Shown here piece by piece: positions 1 through 6,997 of a stretch of DNA of 57,440 nucleotides. Each line of letters opens with the position of its first letter. Within the stretch, counting starts at the first letter, position 1. The stretch is taken from the NCBI GenBank assembly GCA_937132035.1, contig CAKZOA010000323.1, positions 1 through 57,440 of the forward strand. Reading direction: 5' to 3'. The position numbers and the translations under genes were made by a program. The DNA comes from an uncultured Desulfobulbaceae bacterium. Lineage in GTDB: Bacteria > Desulfobacterota > Desulfobulbia > Desulfobulbales > Desulfocapsaceae. The notes beneath the pieces are model-generated. The model did not search any database. It saw only the letters and a program-made list of their open reading frames with translations, and had not been told where the DNA came from.

Positions 1-692
1 CCGTTTTCTAAAAGCTTCTCGATGGCATAGATGCGAAATTTATCCATCCCCACTCGGTAGATTCTCGAAAGCTGGTCATCGCGCCCGCCATCCTTGACGG
101 TCAGGGCTTCAGGCACCAGCAAAAACTCATGAGTGCAGCTCAGCCTCAACCATAAATCATAATCTTCGCAGCACGGCAAGGAGGTATCGAACCCTCCGCT
201 TTCTAAAAACACTTCTCTTGTCATCATCACTGTTGACATCCCGACGGCACAGAGACGGAGGCAATGAGAAAAGATGTCTCCGTGTTGCGGGCGATGAATG
301 CGCTTCTGATTGAGATGTACCCCGTGCCTTAGCCATTTTTCACCGGTATGAGAAATGGAGAACTCTTTGTTTTTACATAAATAGTGCATTTGTTTGTGCA
401 GTTTGTCCGGTACCCAGTGATCGTCTGAGTCAAGAAAAGCTATATGGTTGCAGGTAGCCAGTGCCGCCCCGAGATTGCGGGCGGCGGCCACACCTCTGTT
501 CTCGGTTCGTATATAGCGTATGGGCTGAACAGCGGAGAGCTTTTCGATCACATCGTAACTGTGGTCGGTGGAACCATCATCGACCACGAGTATCTCTCCT
601 ACAAAACGTTGTTGATTGCACACCGACCCTACTGCCCGTCGTAGATATTCGGCCCTGTTGTAGGTCGGGATTATTACAGATACATCTTCCAT
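1..692 (-). CDS. Glycosyltransferase family 2, C-terminus cut by the window edge
   Basis: Reading the reverse strand gives an open frame of about 230 codons that runs off base 1. It begins MEDVSVIIPTYNRAEYLRR and continues with VVDDGSTD near residue 40 and FLDSDDHW near residue 85. These are the nucleotide-binding Asp and the DxD-type metal site of GT-A family 2 enzymes, which transfer a sugar from a nucleotide-sugar donor. A later CCEDYDLWLRL stretch is the usual family-2 acceptor-side ED motif. Start: ATG at 692, or in-frame TTG at 698, which sits closer to the GGAGG at about 711-715. It is divergent from the RNase G gene. Acceptor and pathway (LPS, capsule or other glycan) cannot be told from the sequence. 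Confidence 0.85.
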   Translation of the reverse strand, partial: MEDVSVIIPTYNRAEYLRRAVGSVCNQQRFVGEILVVDDGSTDHSYDVIEKLSAVQPIRYIRTENRGVAAARNLGAALATCNHIAFLDSDDHWVPDKLHKQMHYLCKNKEFSISHTGEKWLRHGVHLNQKRIHRPQHGDIFSHCLRLCAVGMSTVMMTREVFLESGGFDTSLPCCEDYDLWLRLSCTHEFLLVPEALTVKDGGRDDQLSRIYRVGMDKFRIYAIEKLLEN

Positions 693-831
693 ATTCAACG
701 GTAACTATTTCCTCCTATTCCAGATTACATCTGGCTTTTTGCCCTTGAAATACTGTATAGTATGCCGTTTAGCAAGAGACGAATTATATGCGTGCAATCA
801 GCGATTGCACCATTATATATATGCCAAGGCG

Positions 832-2364
832 ATGAGCACAGAAATACTAATAAACTCAAGAAGATATGAGGTAAGAATCGCCATTGTCGAAAATGGCTCT
901 CTGTGTGAGTTTCACCTTCAGCGGCCAACGGAAAAAGGGCTCATCGGCAATATCTACAAAGGCAGAGTCGTTCGGGTTCTCCCAGGCATGCAGGCGGCAT
1001 TTATCAATATTGGACTCGAACGAACGGGCTTTCTCTATGTCGATGACGTCTCCCTCTCCCAAAACGAACTCGACCTGAGAATGCTTGGCACCGAACAGGA
1101 CCATGGGGAAAAAAACTATTCACCGATATTGCCTGAAAACGACCTGCGCCGCACACAGGGAATGAATATAGAGGATCTGCTCACGGAAGGCCAGGACATC
1201 CTTGTCCAGGTGAGCAAAGATCCGATTGGATCAAAGGGGGCCAGACTTACCTGTCATGTAACTCTTCCCGGACGCAATCTGGTCTTCATCCCTCTTACCG
1301 ATCATATCGGTATATCAAGAAAAATTGAAGATGAAGATGTACGCCGGCGCCTGCGGGAGCAGATTGAAAAGTTACGGCCGGAAGGAACGGGGTTCATCGT
1401 TCGAACAGTGGCTGAATATGCATCGGAAGAAGAGCTTGAGGCAGATATGGAGTTTTTGCTGCTGCTCTGGGACGAAATTCAGGATATTGCCTCGGTTTCC
1501 ATGGTTCCTTCGCTTGTTTACGAGGATCTTGATATTACTTTTCGCTCAGTGCGCGATCTGTTTACTCACGATGTCGACAATCTCGTCATCGATGATGCCG
1601 AAACCTACCTTAAACTTTGCGATTTCATAAAAAGTTTCGCCCCCCAACTCAAGGACAAGATATCCCTTTACGAGGACGACACTCCCCTTTTCGAAGCCCG
1701 CAGCATAGATACCGAAATAACCAGAGCCACTGAAAAGAAAGTCTGGTTGCGCTCGGGTGGATATATCATTATTGAAAGTACGGAAGCCCTTTCGGTCATC
1801 GATGTCAACACCGGCCGTTTTGTCGGCAAAAACAACCTCAACGAGACCATCTTCAAAACCAATATGGAAGCCGCCAAGGAAATTGCCTATCAGTTGCGGC
1901 TGCGTAATATTGGCGGTATAATAATTATCGACTTTATCGATATGGAAAGCGAGGAGCATCGTGAAGAGCTCTTCACGTACTTTAAAGAAGAGGTAAAAAA
2001 GGACAAGAGCAGAATCAACATCCTCAAGCTCTCCGAGTTTGGACTGGTGCAGATGACGCGCAAAAGAAGCTCCGAGAATCTCACCCAGTTGATGTGCGAA
2101 CCATGCCACTACTGTGCCGGTGAAGGCATACTCAAGTCGAGGCGGACGATATGCTATGACATTTTCAGAAAGATCGTCAGAAACGCTGACCGCACAGGAG
2201 GCTTTTCGATAACCTTGCGGGTGCATCCCCGCATTGCCGACATGCTCAACAAGGAAGAGAAGAACACCCTCACGCAATTGGAAAAAGATACCCATAAAAA
2301 GCTGGTTGTTGTTCCTGTCAAGGATCTGCATATTGAGAAATATGACATCATCTGGCGTCAATAA
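832..2364 (+). CDS. rng: Ribonuclease G (RNase E/G family)
   Basis: Endoribonuclease of the RNase E/G family, 510 aa, about the length of RNase G and lacking the long C-terminal scaffold of RNase E. Visible features: N-terminal MSTEILINSRRYEVRIAIVE, an S1-like RNA-binding region (GNIYKGRVVRVLPGMQAAFI), the DNase I-like catalytic part with DVNTGRF and IIDFIDM, which supply the two metal-binding aspartates, and a Zn-link segment CEPCHYC near residue 425. The frame stays open upstream to 739, but ATG 832 follows AAGG and matches the family N-terminus. It is expected to act in the cytoplasm in 16S rRNA 5'-end maturation and mRNA decay. The M23 peptidase starts 22 bases downstream, so the two may be co-transcribed. 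Confidence 0.95.
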   Translation: MSTEILINSRRYEVRIAIVENGSLCEFHLQRPTEKGLIGNIYKGRVVRVLPGMQAAFINIGLERTGFLYVDDVSLSQNELDLRMLGTEQDHGEKNYSPILPENDLRRTQGMNIEDLLTEGQDILVQVSKDPIGSKGARLTCHVTLPGRNLVFIPLTDHIGISRKIEDEDVRRRLREQIEKLRPEGTGFIVRTVAEYASEEELEADMEFLLLLWDEIQDIASVSMVPSLVYEDLDITFRSVRDLFTHDVDNLVIDDAETYLKLCDFIKSFAPQLKDKISLYEDDTPLFEARSIDTEITRATEKKVWLRSGGYIIIESTEALSVIDVNTGRFVGKNNLNETIFKTNMEAAKEIAYQLRLRNIGGIIIIDFIDMESEEHREELFTYFKEEVKKDKSRINILKLSEFGLVQMTRKRSSENLTQLMCEPCHYCAGEGILKSRRTICYDIFRKIVRNADRTGGFSITLRVHPRIADMLNKEEKNTLTQLEKDTHKKLVVVPVKDLHIEKYDIIWRQ

Positions 2365-2385
2365 TTACACAAAGCACGGTTTTAT

Positions 2386-3762
2386 ATGCGACTCAACAAA
2401 AAAAGCAAAGGCGGCGGCATAGGTAAATCATTTCTTTTCATCATGCTTGCCCTCATTATCGGCGCCGGTGTCTATGTGGCACTGGTGTTTTTCGAAAGCT
2501 CTGAACCTCAACTCGCCCTGCAGGACAAGCTCAGTTATGTCGGTAAAAAGGCCGAATTCACCCTGACGGCAGCAGACGATAATTCCGGTTTGCGCTCGGT
2601 GCGCTTTGTTCTTGTTCAGAACGGCAAGGAACACACCCTGCTGGAAAAAGATTTTCCTCGCCGGGGGTATACAGGTCAGATAGGTCCGTTGTCGGTCACA
2701 GAAACCATACCTTTCAACACCGAAGAAGCCGACGTCGAAAACGGGGAGGCGGAGCTGGTGGTCCGGGCATCCGATTATTCATTACGCGGGTTTTTCTCAG
2801 GAAACACCGGCGAGATTCGTCGAAAAGTCACCATAGATACGGTGGCGCCCAAGCTCCGTCTTCTCCACACAGAGCGTTACATTAACAGAGGTGGCAGCGG
2901 AATCGTCATTTACCAGATAGACGGCGAGACCAGTCGGCACGGTGCGGACTTCGCCGGTTACTTCCACGACGGCTTTCCGCTGGAGGAAGGAAAAAACATT
3001 TTTATCGCCTACATCGCCGTTCCTTATAATACCGAAGTAATCTCGACCTCGCAGATCGTCGCCGAGGATGCTGCCGGTAACCAGAGCCTCCTGCCGTTTT
3101 CACCGGTATTTAAGAAAGTCGAGTTCAAAAGAGATACGATCAATGTCGGCGATGGTTTCCTCTCCGAGAAGATTCCCGAATTTGAAAACTTCTACCCGGA
3201 AATGCAAGGCAGCATGAAGGATAAATATCTCTACACCAATCGCACGGTACGCAAGGAAAATAACGAGAAAATATACCAGCTCTGCCAGGATCCTTCCCCG
3301 GAAAGACTCTGGAGCGGCAGCTTTATAAGGATGGCTGGAGCCAACCGCGCCGGATATGCCGATCATCGCAGCTATTTCTATAAAAGCGAAGAAATAGACA
3401 AGCAGGTACATCTGGGCATGGATATCGCCTCGGTCCAGCGTGCCGAAGTCAAGGCGGCCAATACCGGCAAAGTCGTTTTTGCCGATTATCTAGGCATATA
3501 CGGCAATATGGTGCTCCTGGATCATGGCCAGGGAGTGTTCAGCCTCTCCTCTCATCTCAGCAGTATCCAGGTAGAGACCGGTGATCTCGTAGAAAGTGGC
3601 GTGATTATCGGTACAACTGGCAAGACCGGTATGGCCGGTGGCGATCATCTCCACTTTTCCATGCTGATCAACGGCATTTTCGTCACCCCGATGGAATGGT
3701 GGGATTCGCACTGGATAGAAGTTACCATAGAAGCCCCCCTGGACGAGGTGCGCTTCGAATAA
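2386..3762 (+). CDS. Membrane-anchored M23 family metallopeptidase
   Basis: 458 aa. A basic N-terminus (MRLNKKSKGGG) is followed by one hydrophobic segment at about residues 15-35, giving a signal anchor with the rest in the periplasm. The middle 280 residues look like a beta-rich, Ig-like region. The C-terminal domain is a LytM/M23 fold: HLGMD near residue 342 gives the H-x3-D zinc ligands and HLHF near 421 the HxH pair, so the catalytic set is intact. M23 enzymes cut peptidoglycan cross-bridges or, when inactive, regulate amidases. It follows rng closely and ends before a strong hairpin at 3794-3834. Physiological substrate is not identifiable here. Confidence 0.88.
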   Translation: MRLNKKSKGGGIGKSFLFIMLALIIGAGVYVALVFFESSEPQLALQDKLSYVGKKAEFTLTAADDNSGLRSVRFVLVQNGKEHTLLEKDFPRRGYTGQIGPLSVTETIPFNTEEADVENGEAELVVRASDYSLRGFFSGNTGEIRRKVTIDTVAPKLRLLHTERYINRGGSGIVIYQIDGETSRHGADFAGYFHDGFPLEEGKNIFIAYIAVPYNTEVISTSQIVAEDAAGNQSLLPFSPVFKKVEFKRDTINVGDGFLSEKIPEFENFYPEMQGSMKDKYLYTNRTVRKENNEKIYQLCQDPSPERLWSGSFIRMAGANRAGYADHRSYFYKSEEIDKQVHLGMDIASVQRAEVKAANTGKVVFADYLGIYGNMVLLDHGQGVFSLSSHLSSIQVETGDLVESGVIIGTTGKTGMAGGDHLHFSMLINGIFVTPMEWWDSHWIEVTIEAPLDEVRFE

Positions 3763-3793
3763 ATGTCACTAGATATCAGTAGGCTGTAGCCCA

Positions 3794-3834
3794 AATGACC
3801 TGACACCCCAATCGACTCGGGGTCTCAGGTCATT
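3794..3834. terminator. Bidirectional hairpin between convergent genes
   Basis: AATGACCTGACACCCC (3794-3809) pairs with GGGGTCTCAGGTCATT (3819-3834) with one C/C mismatch and a 9-base loop. It lies between the M23 gene (plus) and the Cys-rich gene (minus) and contains the stop codon of the latter (3825-3827). There is no strong T tract, so termination is inferred from position and symmetry. Confidence 0.6.
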
Positions 3835-4019
3835 CGAATTCTCTCGCAGTCCGGGCAGATCCAGGTGGGGCCATTGCTGATCCCCCAGCGGTTGTCGTCG
3901 AAACATTGATCACAAATCTGAAAGCCGCAGGGGCAGCTCCAGCAGAAAGGCTTCTTTTCCTTACAGCAGTGACACTGGTACTCCCCTACTCTTCGCTTTC
4001 TGTAACCGCTCTTCTTCAT
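3825..4019 (-). CDS. Small Cys-rich putative zinc-binding protein
   Basis: 64 aa from ATG 4019, which overlaps the cutA stop as ATGA; this overlap decides the start over the longer frame to 4061. The basic N-terminus (MKKSGYRKRR) is followed by nine cysteines arranged as CHCC, CWSCPC, CDQC and CPDC, enough for two zinc knuckles or ribbons. I do not recognise a named family. Tight coupling to cutA, a divalent-cation protein family, makes a metal-related role attractive, but that is inference only. Confidence 0.7.
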   Translation of the reverse strand: MKKSGYRKRRVGEYQCHCCKEKKPFCWSCPCGFQICDQCFDDNRWGISNGPTWICPDCERIRMT

Positions 4020-4354
4020 GGCTTTGAACTCTCTCCCGTCCCCGTTTCCTCTTGCAGCCATCGCAGATAATCAGTGGAGACATGGTCAACTTCAATCGCT
4101 AGTATTTCCGGCGTGTCATAGGAGTGGCGTCGCTTTATGAAAGACTGCAGCGCCGCATATTTCTGTGGGGTAGTCTTCAGTGACAAGATATACTCCTGGC
4201 TCTGCTCTATCGTATCTTTCCACCAGAAAAAGGACCGTATGCCACCGCTCAGCTGGGCACAACCGGCCAGTCTTTCCCGAATCACATTTTCGGCCATGGC
4301 CACTGCCTCGGTTTCGTCCTCGAAGGTCGTTTGCACTATAAGCATCGGCTTCAT
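4016..4354 (-). CDS. cutA: CutA1-family divalent cation tolerance protein
   Basis: 112 aa, the usual CutA1 length. The sequence has the family core: an N-terminal beta strand (MLIVQTTF), RLAGCAQL, then FFWWKDTIEQSQEYIL and the C-terminal TPEILAIEV..DYLRWLQEE. CutA1 proteins are trimeric, PII-like in fold, and bind divalent metals such as copper in vitro; physiological function remains unclear. ATG 4354 is preceded by GGGAGAAG; the longer open frame to 4717 adds residues unlike the family and crosses into the coaX promoter region. Four-base ATGA overlap with the downstream Cys-rich gene implies translational coupling. Confidence 0.9.
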   Translation of the reverse strand: MKPMLIVQTTFEDETEAVAMAENVIRERLAGCAQLSGGIRSFFWWKDTIEQSQEYILSLKTTPQKYAALQSFIKRRHSYDTPEILAIEVDHVSTDYLRWLQEETGTGESSKP

Positions 4355-4558
4355 CGTCTTCTCCCTGCAATTTTTTGATATCCTGCATTCAATACTTTCT
4401 TTTTCGCCGCCGGTGTAATATTTTCTGAGCACCGGAGCATATAATGCCGTGTCGCCGGCCATGGGGATCCTTGCCCAGAAGGATAATGACCGGTGCACTA
4501 GCGTGCTAGTACAGTATTCATGCAGGTGCAAAAATAAACCTTTCTTTGTGGTAAAATC

Positions 4559-5365
4559 ATGCTCTTCGTCATTGATATCGGCAATTCCCACACCGTCATA
4601 GGACTCTATGACAACAATACTCTGCAGGGTCACTGGCGCATAACTTCGGATAGAAATCGTACCGCCGATGAAATTGCCATTCAGTTCAATGCCCTGACCG
4701 CAATGACCAGAATACAAAGCCTCTCCATAACAGACATCATCATATCAAGCGTCGTTCCTTCTCTGGAAGCCGCCTGGATGGCCTGCTGTCGCAAACATTT
4801 CAGTGACAACCTCAAGCATCCGCCGTGTATTGTCGATGATTCCAACCTTAAGGATATCATCGATATTCAGACGGATTATCCGGGGGAGGTTGGCGCGGAC
4901 CGTCTCGTCAACACCATCGCCGCCTGGTCCCAGTATAAGACTCATCTCATTGTTATCGATTTCGGCACGGCCATTACCTTCGACTGCGTCACCAACCGAT
5001 GCGAATATATTGGCGGCACGATTCTCCCGGGGGTCGCTGTTTCCTTGGAGGCCTTGTCCTCAAGGGCGGCCAAACTTCCCCATATTGATATTTCCGTAGC
5101 ACCTGCCACTATTATTGGTAAAAACACCGTAGACGCCATGAAAAGCGGTGTTCTTCATGGCTATGGTGCTATGATAGACGGCCTTGTCGACATACTGGCC
5201 GCCGAGATGTGCGGCGTAGCGGATGAACTCAACATCATCGCCACCGGCGGTATGGCTGAACTCATTATTCCCTATTGCCGCAAGGTAAAGACCATTGATC
5301 AGATGCTTACCCTCAAAGGTTTGCATCATATCTACAGCCGCATTCATGGAAAACTCCCCCATTAA
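4559..5365 (+). CDS. coaX: Type III pantothenate kinase
   Basis: Phosphorylates pantothenate, the first step of coenzyme A synthesis, in the cytoplasm. 268 aa. Diagnostic motifs of the ASKHA-fold type III enzymes are present: FVIDIGNSHTVIGLY at the N-terminus, the PanK-III GEVGADRLVN near residue 105, and VIDFGTAITFD near residue 135. No strong Shine-Dalgarno is visible in front of ATG 4559. Its last 20 bases overlap the start of the LD-carboxypeptidase gene, so the pair is an operon. A 6-bp palindrome (ACTAGC-GT-GCTAGT) lies just upstream near 4498-4511, of unknown meaning. Confidence 0.95.
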   Translation: MLFVIDIGNSHTVIGLYDNNTLQGHWRITSDRNRTADEIAIQFNALTAMTRIQSLSITDIIISSVVPSLEAAWMACCRKHFSDNLKHPPCIVDDSNLKDIIDIQTDYPGEVGADRLVNTIAAWSQYKTHLIVIDFGTAITFDCVTNRCEYIGGTILPGVAVSLEALSSRAAKLPHIDISVAPATIIGKNTVDAMKSGVLHGYGAMIDGLVDILAAEMCGVADELNIIATGGMAELIIPYCRKVKTIDQMLTLKGLHHIYSRIHGKLPH

Positions 5366-6284
5366 AATCCCTCCACCATTGCCAAACGGGGCAGTGATAG
5401 GCATTGCCGCTCCATCCGGGAACGTCCGAGGACGAGATGGTTTTGAAGAGGGAATCCGCATTCTCCATGAACTCGGTTTTGCAACAAAGTTTCCCCGTGA
5501 GCTTTGGCCTGGGCATCACTATCTGGCAGATACAGACAGTAGAAGGGCAGAGGAACTCGTCTCTTTATGGAAAGATAATGACGTTGACTGCATTATGGCA
5601 GCGCGCGGCGGCTACGGCTGCCTGCGCATTCTCCGAAGTCTGCGAGATGATGCCCTCGGGGGAAAAGGCAAAAGGCTGGTCGGTTTTTCCGATGTCACGC
5701 TATTGCACCAGCTGCTCAACACCAGGCACAATCTGGTCAGCCTTCACGGCCCCGTCGTCACCTCCCTGGCCCGACTCAGCAGGGAAAGCCTGATGAGTTT
5801 CAAGCACTGCCTCCTGGGCGCTCTGGAAGGCTGGCAGATGCACGCCGATGTCGAAGTGCTGCGTGGCAGCGGTGTCACACGGGGCATGAGCGCCGGCGGA
5901 AATCTCAGTACCATTGCTTCAACCCTTGGTACCGAACTGGCGCCATACTGGCGTGATAAAATCGTCTTTCTTGAAGACACCGGCGAGTCGGCCTACCGCA
6001 TCGACAGGATGCTGACCCAACTGCATCTCAGCGGTGCTTTCGAGGGGGTCGCCGCAATAGTGCTCGGTGACTTTGTTCACGGACTCGATATCGATGGAGT
6101 TTCACGACACCGGCACCAGGAGGCGATCTGGCAGAGAGTTATGCAACTTGCCGATGAGGACACAGTGTTGTGGAGCGGGTTTCCCATCGGCCATGGCAGT
6201 GACAACCATACCTTTCCCATGGGGCTGCAATTAACACTCGACCACGGCAGCCGGATGCTCAGTGCATGTCTTGAAGAGCCTTGA
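5346..6284 (+). CDS. S66 LD-carboxypeptidase
   Basis: 312 aa. Serine peptidase of family S66, which removes the terminal D-Ala from murein tetrapeptides during recycling (LdcA) or acts on related LD-peptides. Visible: N-terminal GAVIGIAAPSG, the ARGGYGCLRIL turn near residue 85, GFSDVT with the probable nucleophilic Ser near residue 115, and VFLEDTGE..YRIDRML in the C-terminal domain carrying the Glu of the S-E-H triad; the His lies in GFPIGHGSDN. ATG 5346 gives the family-like N-terminus and overlaps coaX by 20 bases; the frame itself opens earlier. No signal peptide, consistent with a cytoplasmic recycling enzyme. Confidence 0.88.
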   Translation: MENSPIKIPPPLPNGAVIGIAAPSGNVRGRDGFEEGIRILHELGFATKFPRELWPGHHYLADTDSRRAEELVSLWKDNDVDCIMAARGGYGCLRILRSLRDDALGGKGKRLVGFSDVTLLHQLLNTRHNLVSLHGPVVTSLARLSRESLMSFKHCLLGALEGWQMHADVEVLRGSGVTRGMSAGGNLSTIASTLGTELAPYWRDKIVFLEDTGESAYRIDRMLTQLHLSGAFEGVAAIVLGDFVHGLDIDGVSRHRHQEAIWQRVMQLADEDTVLWSGFPIGHGSDNHTFPMGLQLTLDHGSRMLSACLEEP

Positions 6285-6392
6285 AACGAAGTGAGGCCTG
6301 CTGCCGGAAGCGGTTTGACAAATTGCTTGAAAATGGTATTGTTGGATTTTCACCGGCTACTCATCATCAACAACTTTCATATACTACGTGCA

Positions 6393-6854
6393 ATGAAGAC
6401 CACATTCAAAAACATTATACGAACTATCGCCCTGACCGGTTCAATTGTCGCGGTGACGTCATGCCCCGTCTATTCCGCTGAATACGTCAGTGTAACCAAG
6501 GACGGCGTCAACGTCCGAACCGGACCGTCAACTTCCAATCCTGTGTATATGGAGCTTTTCGAGGGGTATCCGCTCAAGGTTGTCGACAAAAAAGGCGACT
6601 GGTTCAAGGTCACCGATTTTGAAAACGACAGTGGCTGGATCTACTCTCCGCTTCTCGAAAAAAGGGATAACGTCATCGTCAATGCCAACAGTAGGGCTAA
6701 CATGCGTTCCGGTCCGAGTACCGGCAATGCCGTGGTTGCCACCCTCGAACGAGGCGTAGTGCTGGAACTGCTCGAACGTCAGGGAAAATGGGTTGAGGTA
6801 AGGCATGCCAGCGGCACACAGGGGTGGATTTACGCTCCCCTGGTATGGCCCTGA
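6393..6854 (+). CDS. Exported protein with two bacterial SH3 domains
   Basis: 153 aa from ATG 6393, which opens a typical Sec signal peptide (MKTTFKNIIRTIALTGSIVA, cleavage probably after VYSA). Mature part is two tandem SH3b repeats: VTKDGVNVRTGPSTSNPVY...GWIYSP and NANSRANMRSGPSTGNAVV...GWIYAP. The paired N(V/M)R(T/S)GPST and GWIY motifs are classic. Such domains bind cell-wall peptides or act as periplasmic adaptors. There is no attached catalytic domain. The frame upstream to 6291 is open but lacks signal-peptide character. It follows the LD-carboxypeptidase by about 110 bases, in keeping with a cell-envelope role. Confidence 0.85.
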   Translation: MKTTFKNIIRTIALTGSIVAVTSCPVYSAEYVSVTKDGVNVRTGPSTSNPVYMELFEGYPLKVVDKKGDWFKVTDFENDSGWIYSPLLEKRDNVIVNANSRANMRSGPSTGNAVVATLERGVVLELLERQGKWVEVRHASGTQGWIYAPLVWP

Positions 6855-6997
6855 ACCGGCTTTACCGGTCCCTGTCTGTTCAACATCTCCGGTCGGCTCT
6901 TTCCAATTCCACGACTGACTTCCTTTCTTTTCAGTCTGCTGGGAGAGGTTTTTGCACCACCTGCCTTCACATCTGCCGGCGGTTTTTCAAGAGGCCA

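Noticed and set aside
4355-4717. Upstream extension of the cutA frame to 233 aa
   Set aside because: Residues are unlike CutA, the region lies opposite the coaX start and promoter, and ATG 4354 has a ribosome-binding site.
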